The translations under genes were made by a program, and so were the position numbers. This document shows positions 26,138-35,636 of a DNA stretch of 64,000 nt, piece by piece. The notes beneath the pieces are model-generated. The model worked only from the letters and a program-made list of their open reading frames with translations. It made no database searches and was not told the origin of the DNA. The number at the start of each line of letters is the position of its first letter. Position 1 is the stretch's first letter. The stretch covers positions 78,380 through 142,379 of the forward strand of contig NZ_JARAMP010000013.1 in the NCBI RefSeq assembly GCF_028802875.1, written 5' to 3'. The stretch comes from Seohaeicola sp024304985. Lineage in GTDB: Bacteria; Pseudomonadota; Alphaproteobacteria; Rhodobacterales; Rhodobacteraceae.

Positions 26138-26512
26138 TTTGTGTCCCTCCAAAGGATCAGTTGCTCAGTTGCACAACCGCGCCGGTGACTGTCTGGGCTG
26201 TCTCTCTCTTGGCCCGTCTCCGTTTCGGTATGAGCAGATATAGCCAGCGGATTGGGGCAACAGTTTGGCCAGATTCGTGCGTTTTATCTTTTTCTGCCTT
26301 GACCTCCTAAAATTGGATTAAGTGCCTGTTATTGTTATGTAAAAAACTATCTTTTGATATGATTTCAGGGATCTTGCCAGGCTCGATTGCGGCGGCCTCG
26401 CCTCATGCGTGTGCGCGATTCGCACGAGAGGCTGGTCTTGAATCGGTTTTTCTGCGATGCTTCTTGGTAACAATCGAGCGTGATCACCACGATACAGGCA
26501 GGCATATCGGCA
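26138..26512. other. AT-rich divergent promoter region (flp / lytic transglycosylase)
   Basis: 375 nt without a credible gene, markedly AT-rich between about 26280 and 26480. On the minus strand TGGC-N7-TTGC at 26257-26271 has exact sigma-54 (-24/-12) spacing before flp. On the plus strand a -10-like TATGAT lies at 26358-26363 before the transglycosylase gene. Neither promoter is certain. Confidence 0.45.
26257..26271 (-). promoter_or_regulatory. Possible sigma-54 promoter for flp
   Basis: Minus-strand TGGCCAA-ACTG-TTGC places GG and GC 12 bases apart as in sigma-54 promoters (TGGCAC-N5-TTGC); the CA after TGGC departs from consensus. It would start transcription near 26246, about 108 nt upstream of the pilin start. 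Weak evidence, since such a pattern arises by chance about once or twice in this window. Confidence 0.25.
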
Positions 26513-27388
26513 ATGAAGCGGTCCCAGAGAACGGATCGATCGGCGATTCGACGCCGAAACGCCCTTGGGCGGGCCTTCGGCATGGGGGTGATTCTTCTCT
26601 CCGGCCTGTTCTGGGGGCCGCAACTGGCGGCGCAGGAGCGGCCCGGCTTCTCGGATTTCACGTTCAAGCGCGTCAAGCCGCCTGCTCCGGGCAGCACAGC
26701 ACCGCGCATCACCGTTCAGATCGAGCCGCAGCCAGTGGCCGTGGTGCGCCCTGCCACCCCCGATGCCCCTGTGCCCGATGCAGGAGAGGCCATCGGCCGC
26801 TATAACTGGTTCTGGGAGACGATCTCGCCCTTGCTGGAGGACAGTGGACCGGGTCGGTTGGAGCCTGCGCTGATCCACATCGCGAATGCGGGCGCAGGAC
26901 AGCAGATCGCGGCACCGCGCCTGTCAGACCTGTTGGGGATCGCGCGGACGCATCGGGCCGAATTGTTGCTGAACACCGTCGGCACGCGGGTGTCGCCCGC
27001 GCTGGTGCTGGCGGTGATCGCGGTGGAATCCAGCGGGAGGGTGGATGCGGTCAGTTCGGCCGGGGCCGTCGGGCTGATGCAGCTGATTCCGGCCACGGCG
27101 GATCGGTTCGGTGTGGCGGACAGCCTGAATGCCGGACAGAACATCAAGGGCGGGGTGGCCTATCTGGATTGGCTGCTGGCCGAGTTCGGAGGCGACCCGA
27201 TCCTTGCGCTGGCCGGGTATAATGCGGGCGAGAATGCCGTGAAGCGGCATGGCGGCGTGCCGCCCTATGCCGAAACGCGCGATTATGTCCCCAAGGTATT
27301 GGCCGCATTCGCCGTGGCGCGCAATCTTTGCAAGACGCCACCCATGTTGATCTCGGATGGCTGCGTGTTCAATCTGGGCGAGGGATGA
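26513..27388 (+). CDS. Lytic transglycosylase, SLT domain
   Basis: 291 residues from ATG 26513 (a GTG at 26480 in the same frame is an alternative). N-terminal signal region has a run of arginines then GMGVILLSGLFWGPQLAAQ. The SLT/goose-lysozyme-like domain starts about residue 160: the catalytic Glu in LAVIAVESSGRVDAVSSAGAVG, then GLMQLIPATADRFGV, and LALAGYNAGENAV with the conserved AGYNAG. It cleaves peptidoglycan in the periplasm. It is divergent from the flp pilus locus, so might open the wall for pilus assembly, but it is a general enzyme and this link is inference. Confidence 0.88.
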   Translation: MKRSQRTDRSAIRRRNALGRAFGMGVILLSGLFWGPQLAAQERPGFSDFTFKRVKPPAPGSTAPRITVQIEPQPVAVVRPATPDAPVPDAGEAIGRYNWFWETISPLLEDSGPGRLEPALIHIANAGAGQQIAAPRLSDLLGIARTHRAELLLNTVGTRVSPALVLAVIAVESSGRVDAVSSAGAVGLMQLIPATADRFGVADSLNAGQNIKGGVAYLDWLLAEFGGDPILALAGYNAGENAVKRHGGVPPYAETRDYVPKVLAAFAVARNLCKTPPMLISDGCVFNLGEG

Positions 27389-27426
27389 CATCTGCCCGCC
27401 TTGCGCCTGACGCATCCGTGGCGATT

Positions 27427-27449
27427 GGATATTTGCAGCAAGAAGAAAC
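27427..27449 (+). repeat. Dispersed 3'-flank motif, copy 3
   Basis: GGATATTT-GCA-GCAAGAAGAAAC, 38 nt past the transglycosylase stop and in its sense direction; immediately followed by the bidirectional terminator at 27452-27482. Confidence 0.75.
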
Positions 27450-27451
27450 GC

Positions 27452-27482
27452 AAAAGGCCCGCAGCCATGGGGCGGGCCTTTT
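27452..27482. terminator. Bidirectional Rho-independent terminator
   Basis: AAAAGGCCCGC and GCGGGCCTTTT form a perfect 11-bp stem around a 9-nt loop. The A-run and T-run at both ends make it work on either strand. It separates the convergent transglycosylase and CoA-transferase genes. Confidence 0.9.
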
Positions 27483-27504
27483 ATGGTCTTGATGTGGCGC
27501 GGAT

Positions 27505-28134
27505 TCAGTTGACGATTTTGGCCAAGGTTGCCGCGCGCAGTTCGGCCTCAGACACGCCATCGGCGGTCTCGACGATTTTCAGGCCACCGTCCACCACGTC
27601 CAGAACACCCAGATTCGTGATGATGCGGTTGACTACGGCCTTGCCGGTCAGCGGCAAGGTGCATTCCGGCAGCACCTTGCTTTCGCCTGCCTTGTTGGTG
27701 TGATCCATCACGACGACCACGCGCTTGACACCCGCGACCAGATCCATCGCGCCGCCCATGCCCTTGACCAGCTTGCCGGGGATCATCCAGTTCGCCAGAT
27801 CGCCGGTTTCCGACACTTCCATCGCGCCCAGGATCGCCATGGCGATCTTGCCGCCGCGGATCATGCCAAAGGACATGGCGCTGTCGAAGAAGGCCGTCTG
27901 CGGCAGTTCGGTGATGGTCTGCTTGCCCGCGTTGATCAGGTCCGCATCCTCTTCGCCCTCAAAGGGGAAGGGACCCATGCCCAGCATGCCGTTTTCTGAT
28001 TGCAGGGTCACTTCGACGCCTTCGGGAATGTAGTTGCTGACCAGCGTCGGAATCCCGATGCCAAGGTTCACATACCAGCCGTCCTGCAGTTCCTGTGCCG
28101 CGCGCGCGGCCATCTGGTTGCGGTCCCAAGGCAT
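27505..28134 (-). CDS. scoB: 3-oxoacid CoA-transferase subunit B
   Basis: 209 residues, beta subunit of a heterodimeric CoA-transferase that moves CoA between succinyl-CoA and acetoacetate (or a related 3-oxoacid) in ketone body and polyhydroxybutyrate metabolism. The catalytic Glu lies in LQSENGMLGMGPFP (SENG motif, about residue 47). Other blocks: YVNLGIGIPTLVSNYIPEG near the start, KGMGGAMDLVAGVKRVVVVMDH in the middle. It overlaps the A-subunit stop by one base (TAATG). Confidence 0.93.
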   Translation of the reverse strand: MPWDRNQMAARAAQELQDGWYVNLGIGIPTLVSNYIPEGVEVTLQSENGMLGMGPFPFEGEEDADLINAGKQTITELPQTAFFDSAMSFGMIRGGKIAMAILGAMEVSETGDLANWMIPGKLVKGMGGAMDLVAGVKRVVVVMDHTNKAGESKVLPECTLPLTGKAVVNRIITNLGVLDVVDGGLKIVETADGVSEAELRAATLAKIVN

Positions 28135-28838
28135 TATGCGGTCTCCCTTTTGCGAACCGTGCGCTGTTCGATGCGTTTCTCGTGCTGCCCCTGAATGATG
28201 CGATGCACATAGATGCCGGGCAGGTGGATGTGATCCGGGTCGATGCTGCCGGTGGGCACGATCTCTTCGACCTCGACCACGCAGACCTTGCCGCACATGG
28301 CGGCGGGCGGGTTGAAGTTGCGCGCGGTCTTGCGGAACACCAGATTGCCGGTCGCATCGGCCTTCCACGCCTTGACGATGGCCAGATCGGCGAAGATTCC
28401 GCGTTCCAGCACATAGGTCTCGCCGTCGAAATCCTTCAGTTCCTTGCCCTCGGCAATCACGGTGCCCACGCCGGTCTTGGTGTAGAAACCGGGAATACCC
28501 GCACCACCGGCGCGCATACGCTCGGCCAGAGTGCCCTGCGGGTTGAACTCCAGCTCCAGCTCGCCCGACAGATACTGGCGCATGAATTCCGCGTTCTCGC
28601 CCACATAGGAGGACAGCATCTTCTTGATCTGGCGGCTTTCCAGCAGCAGACCCAGACCGAACCCATCCACGCCCGCATTGTTCGAGGCCACGGTCAGGTT
28701 CTTGACGCCATTGTCGCGGATCGCAGCGATCAGCAGTTCGGGGATGCCGCACAGGCCAAAGCCGCCCGCCGCGATGAACATGCCGTCGAACAGCAGCCCA
28801 TCCAGCGCCTCGGCAGCCGAGTTGTAGACTTTCTTCAT
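28134..28838 (-). CDS. scoA: 3-oxoacid CoA-transferase subunit A
   Basis: 234 residues, alpha subunit of the same enzyme. Start MKKVYNSAAEALDGL preceded by GAGGAGAG. Family blocks: GLLFDGMFIAAGGFGLCGIPE (glycine-rich CoA-binding), NNAGVDGFGLGLLL, GGAGIPGFYTKTGVGT and the C-terminal VCVVEVEEIVPTGSIDPDHIHLPG cut here across two strands. Transcribed just before scoB. The ketone/PHB role follows from the family; the physiological substrate is not fixed by sequence. Confidence 0.93.
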   Translation of the reverse strand: MKKVYNSAAEALDGLLFDGMFIAAGGFGLCGIPELLIAAIRDNGVKNLTVASNNAGVDGFGLGLLLESRQIKKMLSSYVGENAEFMRQYLSGELELEFNPQGTLAERMRAGGAGIPGFYTKTGVGTVIAEGKELKDFDGETYVLERGIFADLAIVKAWKADATGNLVFRKTARNFNPPAAMCGKVCVVEVEEIVPTGSIDPDHIHLPGIYVHRIIQGQHEKRIEQRTVRKRETA

Positions 28839-28937
28839 GGATCTCTCCTCGCGTCCTCGTTGCGGCCTTGTTTGCCGCTGGTGATGGCAAGAGTCAATCA
28901 ATTGCCGCGCCGCAGAGGGCCCCGGACCGGCGCCGGA

Positions 28938-31550
28938 TCAGGTGCCTGTTTTCTTGGCGGGGGCCTTCTTCGCTGCTGTCTTGGCAGGCGCTTTCTTGGT
29001 GGCCGGTTTCTTCGCAGCGGCAGATTTCGCCGCAGGTTTAGCCTTGGCCGCCGGCTTTTTGGCAGCAGCCTTCTTGCCGCCGGATTTCGCGGCTTTCTCC
29101 GCGATGATCGCCACGGCCTCATCCATGGTCAGCGCAGCGGGATCCGTGTCCTTGGGCAGGGTCGCGTTGATCTTGGCCCATTTGATATAGGGGCCATAAC
29201 GACCGTCCAGAACCTGCACCGGACCGCCCTCGGTCGGGTGCTCACCCAGTTCGGCCAGCGGTTTGGCGGCGGTGCGGCCGGCCCCCGGCGTGCGTGATGC
29301 CTTGGCGGCCAGTTCCTCGACCGCGCGGTTCATGCCGATGGTGAAGACGTCATCCACCTCCTTGATATTGGCATAGACCGCGCCGTGCTTGATATAGGGT
29401 CCGTAGCGGCCAATCCCGGCCTCGACCATCACGCCGTCTTCGGGATGCGGCCCGATCTCGCGCGGCAGGTTCAGCAGCATCAATGCCTTGTCGAGGTCCA
29501 TGTCATCCGGAGACCAGCCCTTGGGCAGGCTGGCGCGGGGCGGTTTCTTGTTTTCGGGCGTGGCCTCGCCGCGCTGGACGTATGGGCCGAAGCGACCCGA
29601 GCGCAGGCTGATCTCGTCGCCCTGATCCACGCCCAGAATACGGTCGCCCTGCGCCTCGGCATCGCCGTTCAAGGGGCGTGTATAGCGGCATTCGGGATAG
29701 TTGCCGCAGCCGACAAACCCCCCGGTCTTGGAGGTTTTCAGATGCAGTTGCCCCGTCCCGCAGAGCGGGCAGCTGCGCGGGTCCGAGCCATCGGCGCGCG
29801 GCGGATAAAGCTGCGGTGCCAGTGCCTCGTCCAGCACATCCAGCACTTCGGTGATGCGCAACTCGGATGTCTCGGCAATGGCGGCTGAAAAATCGCGCCA
29901 GAACCGGGCCAGCACATCCTTGTAGTCCATGTCGCCGGCGCTGACTTCGTCAAGCTGGTTTTCCAGATCGGCAGTAAAGTCGTATTCCACATATTTGCGG
30001 AAGAAGTTCATCAGGAAGACGGTGACGATCCGCCCCTTATCCTCGGGGAACAGGCGGTTCTTGTCCTTGCGCACATAGTCGCGGTCCTGAATCGTGGTGA
30101 TCACGCTGGCATAGGTCGAGGGGCGGCCGATGCCCAGTTCTTCCATCCGCTTGACCAGAGTCGCCTCGGTATAGCGCGGCGGGGGTTGCGTGAAATGCTG
30201 CTCGGGCGTGATCTCGCGCTTGTCGACCTTTTCGCCCTGCATGATCTGGGGAAGGCGGCGCTCGTCCTCATCGGCGACATCGTCGCGGCCTTCCTCATAA
30301 ACCTTCAGAAATCCGTCAAACAGCACCACCTGACCCGTGGCGCGCAGTTCCACCTGACCATCGCGGCTGCCGATATCGACCGTCGTGCGCTCGAACCGGG
30401 CGGCCTCCATCTGGCAGGCGATCGTGCGCTTCCAGATCAGATCGTAAAGCTTGCGCTGATCGGCATCCGAGATCCGCAGGCTTTCGGCATCGCGCGACAT
30501 CTCGGTCGGGCGGATGCATTCATGCGCCTCCTGCGCGTTCTTGGCCTTGTTCTTGTACATGCGCGGGCTGGCCGGGACATATTCGGCACCGTAGCGGTCC
30601 TTGATCGCGTCGCGCGCGGCCATGACCGCTTCGGGCGCCATGTCGATCCCGTCGGTCCGCATATAGGTGATGTGTCCCGCCTCATAGAGACGCTGCGCCG
30701 CGTTCATGCATTGCCGCGCGCCCATGCCGTATTTTCGGCTGGCCTCCTGTTGCAGGGTCGAGGTCATGAACGGGGCCGCAGGATTCCGGCTGGCCGGTTT
30801 CGCCTCGACGGATATGACGGTCAGATCGCGCGAGGTGACGGCCTGCACGGCCATTTCGGCCTGCGTCGCGTTCTCAAGATCGTAGCGGTCCAGCTTCTTG
30901 CCCGCCAGTTGCGTCAGACGTGCCTCGAACTCCTGACCGCGCGGGGTGACGAGACGGGCCGTAACCGACCAGTATTCGCGGGCGCGGAACGCCTCGATCT
31001 CCATCTCACGCTCGACGATCAGCCGCAGGCAGACCGATTGCACGCGGCCCGCGCTGCGCGATCCGGGCAGCTTGCGCCACAGTACGGGCGACAGGTTGAA
31101 TCCCACCAGATAGTCCAGCGCGCGGCGGGCCAGATAAGCCTCGACCAGCGGGGCATCGACTTGCCGGGGGTGTTTCATCGCTTCGGTCACGGCGGCTTTG
31201 GTGATGGCGTTGAAGACCACGCGGCTGACCGGCGTGTCCTTCTTGATGGCCTTGCGCTGGCGCAGGGTCTCCTCAAGATGCCAGCTGATCGCCTCACCCT
31301 CGCGGTCGGGGTCGGTCGCAAGGATCAAGGCGTTGTCCTTGGCCAGCGCGTCGGCGATGGCTTTCACATGCTTGCGGCTGTCGACGCCGACCTCCCATGT
31401 CATGTCAAAGCCGTTGTCGGTATCGACGGACCCATCCTTGGCGGGCAGATCGCGCACATGTCCATAAGAGGCCAGAACCGTGTAATCGGAGCCCAGATAC
31501 TTGTTGATTGTCTTGGCCTTGGCCGGGGATTCCACAACAACAACGGGCAT
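28938..31550 (-). CDS. topA: DNA topoisomerase I
   Basis: 870 residues, type IA topoisomerase relaxing negative supercoils. The start MPVVVVESPAKAKTINKYLG has AAAGGAAG before it and is the family N-terminus (Toprim domain; DPDREGEAISWH supplies acidic metal ligands). The active-site Tyr is in ITYMRTDGIDM (about residue 296). One C4 zinc module, CPLCGTGQLHL...CGNYPEC, follows, then repeats of the TopA C-terminal type (GRYGPYIKHG, DGRYGPYIKW). The last 45 residues are a Lys/Ala/Pro-rich tail that probably binds DNA or rRNA nonspecifically. Confidence 0.95.
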   Translation of the reverse strand: MPVVVVESPAKAKTINKYLGSDYTVLASYGHVRDLPAKDGSVDTDNGFDMTWEVGVDSRKHVKAIADALAKDNALILATDPDREGEAISWHLEETLRQRKAIKKDTPVSRVVFNAITKAAVTEAMKHPRQVDAPLVEAYLARRALDYLVGFNLSPVLWRKLPGSRSAGRVQSVCLRLIVEREMEIEAFRAREYWSVTARLVTPRGQEFEARLTQLAGKKLDRYDLENATQAEMAVQAVTSRDLTVISVEAKPASRNPAAPFMTSTLQQEASRKYGMGARQCMNAAQRLYEAGHITYMRTDGIDMAPEAVMAARDAIKDRYGAEYVPASPRMYKNKAKNAQEAHECIRPTEMSRDAESLRISDADQRKLYDLIWKRTIACQMEAARFERTTVDIGSRDGQVELRATGQVVLFDGFLKVYEEGRDDVADEDERRLPQIMQGEKVDKREITPEQHFTQPPPRYTEATLVKRMEELGIGRPSTYASVITTIQDRDYVRKDKNRLFPEDKGRIVTVFLMNFFRKYVEYDFTADLENQLDEVSAGDMDYKDVLARFWRDFSAAIAETSELRITEVLDVLDEALAPQLYPPRADGSDPRSCPLCGTGQLHLKTSKTGGFVGCGNYPECRYTRPLNGDAEAQGDRILGVDQGDEISLRSGRFGPYVQRGEATPENKKPPRASLPKGWSPDDMDLDKALMLLNLPREIGPHPEDGVMVEAGIGRYGPYIKHGAVYANIKEVDDVFTIGMNRAVEELAAKASRTPGAGRTAAKPLAELGEHPTEGGPVQVLDGRYGPYIKWAKINATLPKDTDPAALTMDEAVAIIAEKAAKSGGKKAAAKKPAAKAKPAAKSAAAKKPATKKAPAKTAAKKAPAKKTGT

Positions 31551-31791
31551 CAGACTTCCTTTCGACTCGCTCACGGGCCGCGTCCGGACGGATGCCGGGT
31601 GACCATGGCGGCGGACCATGTGGGGTGAAAGGGGGCTTTGTCAATGCGGCGGCGCGGGCAGGGCCCACGGTCTGCGGGTCAAGCAGGCCAGTTCCGGCAG
31701 CAGGTTTGCACGCAAGGCTCAGGGTGGTGTGCCGGGGCTTCGGCGATGCGGCACCGTGACGCCAAGGGGCAGGTTTGGCCGAGCTTTGCCG

Positions 31792-32949
31792 CTATTGGAC
31801 GCGCGACAGTAGCCCGCCGGGCTGGCGCTGGATGCGCCCTTCCAGTTCCAGCGTGACAAGCGCCGGGGCGACCTGATGGGCGGGACTTTCCAGATCGCGG
31901 ATCAGCTGATCCTCTGCCAGTGGCGAGGAGCCAAGACGGTCAAGGATCAGGCCATGCAGGGCCGATGTTTCGCGCAGCGAACGGCTGTCGGTCGGCTTTG
32001 CCGAGGGCAGGCTGTCCGCAGGGGCCACGGTGTCGCGGGCGATGCGGACAGGGGCGGGCGGTGTCAGCCCTTCGATCACGTCAGCGGCTTGGCGCACCAG
32101 CCGGGCCCCGTCGCGGATCAGCATGTTGCAGCCCGACGAGCGCGCATCAAAGGGATGCCCCGGCACCGCCATCACGTCGCGCCCCTGATCCAGCGCGCAG
32201 CGAGCGGTGATCAGGCTGCCTGATTTTGTCGCCGCCTCGATCACCAGCACGGCCTGTGCCAGCCCCGAGATGATCCGGTTGCGACGCGGGAAATGGCGGG
32301 CCTGCGGGACAAGGCCCATTGGTTGTTCTGATATCCGCAGGCCGCGCTCTGCGATGTCATGGGCCAGGGCCGCGTTTTCCGCCGGGTAGAGCACATCGAC
32401 GCCCCCTGCCAGCACGGCCAGCGTGCCGGTATCCAGCGTGGCGGCATGGGCAGCCGTGTCGATCCCGCGGGCCAGTCCCGACACGATGACGAACCCTGCC
32501 TCGCCCAGATCGCGCGCCAGCGCGCGCGCCATGCGTGTGCCCAGCGACGAGGCATTGCGTGCACCGACCAGCGCCACCATCGGCCGCGAGAGGATGGTGG
32601 GATCGCCGATGACCCACAGGATCGGTGGCGCATCCGCGATGTCCTGCAAGGGCAAAGGATAGTCCGCCTCGCCCACGCAGATCATCCTTGCCCCGGCAGC
32701 CTGCGCGGCCCTCAGTTCGGCCAGTGCGACTCCGGCGGAGCAGGGGGAATAGTCTTCGACACCTGCGGCACGGGCCACATCGGGCAAAGCCTCCAGCGCG
32801 GCGGCGGCATTGCCGTGTTCAGCCATCAGCCGATGGAACGTAGCCGGCCCGACACGCGACGAGCGCAAGAGACGAAGCCATGACACCCGGTCCTCTTCCG
32901 TGGTGGGTGGGAGTGGGGGGTGAGTGGAAGAATGGGGTTCCCAGGTCAT
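31792..32949 (-). CDS. dprA: DNA-processing protein DprA
   Basis: 385 residues. DprA loads RecA on incoming single-stranded DNA in transformation; it is kept in most bacteria. The Rossmann domain shows ALVGARNASSLGTRMARALA, VIVSGLARGIDTAAHAATL, LAVLAGGVDVLYPAENA, and FPRRNRIISGLAQAVLVIEA with SGSLITARCALDQGRDVMAVPG: all key DprA blocks. A C-terminal winged helix (about residues 320-385) follows. Start 32949 has CGGAG upstream. Rhodobacterales competence is often unproven, so the role here is uncertain. Confidence 0.93.
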   Translation of the reverse strand: MTWEPHSSTHPPLPPTTEEDRVSWLRLLRSSRVGPATFHRLMAEHGNAAAALEALPDVARAAGVEDYSPCSAGVALAELRAAQAAGARMICVGEADYPLPLQDIADAPPILWVIGDPTILSRPMVALVGARNASSLGTRMARALARDLGEAGFVIVSGLARGIDTAAHAATLDTGTLAVLAGGVDVLYPAENAALAHDIAERGLRISEQPMGLVPQARHFPRRNRIISGLAQAVLVIEAATKSGSLITARCALDQGRDVMAVPGHPFDARSSGCNMLIRDGARLVRQAADVIEGLTPPAPVRIARDTVAPADSLPSAKPTDSRSLRETSALHGLILDRLGSSPLAEDQLIRDLESPAHQVAPALVTLELEGRIQRQPGGLLSRVQ

Positions 32950-33010
32950 CACAACTCCGTCTGCTTGCAGAATCAGGTGTAGCCCATGGGTGGTTAACTC
33001 CCGGTAAACC

Positions 33011-33045
33011 GCAAAAAGGAAACGGCCCACCCTTGGGCAGGCCGT
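33011..33045 (-). terminator. Terminator after tldD
   Basis: On the minus strand ACGGCC...GGCCGT (33022-33045) encloses an inner GCCC-AAGGGT-GGGC stem, followed by TTTCCTTTTT. It lies about 40 nt past the tldD stop and before dprA, so the two genes are probably separate units. Confidence 0.7.
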
Positions 33046-33082
33046 GCTGGATGCGTATTCGGGGAAAGAGGAAAAAGCAGGG

Positions 33083-34504
<1,422 letters not shown>

Positions 34505-34537
34505 TGGGGGCTTTCTGGTCTTTCGCAGCGCGCGCGG

Positions 34538-34551
34538 TTGATCTAAATCAA
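34538..34551 (+). promoter_or_regulatory. Perfect FNR-type site between tldD and ctaC
   Basis: TTGAT-CTAA-ATCAA is an exact match to the FNR/FnrL consensus. It is centred 152 bp before the ctaC start and 40 bp before the tldD start. Control of the aa3 oxidase operon by oxygen is the obvious reading; whether it activates or represses depends on the unmapped transcription start. Confidence 0.75.
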
Positions 34552-34696
34552 ATTCGCGTCTGTTTGCCGCAAGGGTCATTATTGTTTTGTCTGTCAGAAT
34601 ATGGTTTCACGCGACGACAAAACAACGGGATTCTATGGCATACACCGCAGAAGACCGATGACGACCCAGAAATACCGCAACCGATCAGGGTGACCC

Positions 34697-35545
34697 ATGC
34701 GACAACTTACAAGCCTGCTGGCGCTTTTCCCCGCCTTTCTTGCCGTTCCCGCCAGCGCGCAGGAGGCCTTGCAGATCATCGGCGCGCCGAAACCGGGTGG
34801 CATCGGCTTCCAGCCGGCAGCAACCGAACTGGCCCGCGACCTGCAATGGCTGGACGGCATGGTGCTGGTGATCATCACCGCGATCACGCTCTTTGTCTGC
34901 GCCCTGCTGGCCATCGTGATCATGCGCTACAACCGCAAGGCCAACCCGGTGCCCGGCACCTTCACCCATAACTCGCCCATCGAGGTTGCCTGGACCGTGG
35001 TGCCGATCGTGATTCTGATCTTCATCGGTGCCTTCTCGCTGCCGATCCTGTTCAAGCAGCAGGAGATCCCTGTCGGCGACATCAATATCAAGGTGACCGG
35101 CTATCAGTGGTACTGGGGCTATGAATACACCGACCACGAGTTCGGCTTTGAAAGCTTCATGCTGAGCCGCGACCAGCTTGAAGAATATGGCTACAGCCAG
35201 GATGAATACCTGCTGGCCACCGATACCGCCGTCGTCGTGCCCGTGGGCAAGACCGTGGTGATGCAGGTGACGGCCGCTGACGTGATCCACAGCTGGACGA
35301 TCCCCGCCTTCGGCGTGAAGCAGGACGGCATCCCTGGTCGTCTGGCACAGCTCTGGTTCTCGGCCGAGAAGGAAGGCGTCTATTTCGGGCAGTGTTCGGA
35401 ACTGTGCGGCAAGGACCATGCCTATATGCCGATCACCGTGAAAGTGGTCAGCGAAGAGGCTTATGAGGCCTGGCTTGACGGCGCGATCGAGGAATATGGC
35501 GGCACCCCGCGCGAGGTTCAGGTTTCGCAACTGGCGGCCGAGTGA
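34697..35545 (+). CDS. ctaC: Cytochrome c oxidase subunit II
   Basis: 282 residues, the CuA subunit of aa3-type oxidase that takes electrons from cytochrome c. Signal peptide ends near VPASAQ, then two membrane helices (VLVIITAITLFVCALLAIV and AWTVVPIVILIFIGAFSLPI). The periplasmic cupredoxin domain has the CuA ligands in DVIHSW (His), then CSELCGKDHAYM (two Cys, His, Met) near residue 235. Starts the ctaC-ctaB-orf-ctaG-ctaE-SURF1 cluster. Confidence 0.95.
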   Translation: MRQLTSLLALFPAFLAVPASAQEALQIIGAPKPGGIGFQPAATELARDLQWLDGMVLVIITAITLFVCALLAIVIMRYNRKANPVPGTFTHNSPIEVAWTVVPIVILIFIGAFSLPILFKQQEIPVGDINIKVTGYQWYWGYEYTDHEFGFESFMLSRDQLEEYGYSQDEYLLATDTAVVVPVGKTVVMQVTAADVIHSWTIPAFGVKQDGIPGRLAQLWFSAEKEGVYFGQCSELCGKDHAYMPITVKVVSEEAYEAWLDGAIEEYGGTPREVQVSQLAAE

Positions 35546-35557
35546 CGCAGACCCGAA

Positions 35558-35576
35558 GGGCGGGATATTCCCGCCC
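35558..35576 (+). repeat. Intercistronic hairpin between ctaC and ctaB
   Basis: GGGCGGGA-TAT-TCCCGCCC: perfect 8-bp stem with a 3-nt loop, 13 nt past the ctaC stop, no U-run. It may shield the ctaC mRNA 3' end and let subunit II be made in excess over CtaB; inference. Confidence 0.6.
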
Positions 35577-35636
35577 TCAGGACCGCAAGGGGCCATATGG
35601 CTCCTTTGCCAGAGTTGACCCGAAACGGGAAAAGAC

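Noticed and set aside
27505..28890. Apparent fusion of CoA-transferase subunits in one frame
   Set aside because: Upstream half is out-of-frame translation of scoA; the B subunit has its own ATG at 28134 overlapping the A stop.
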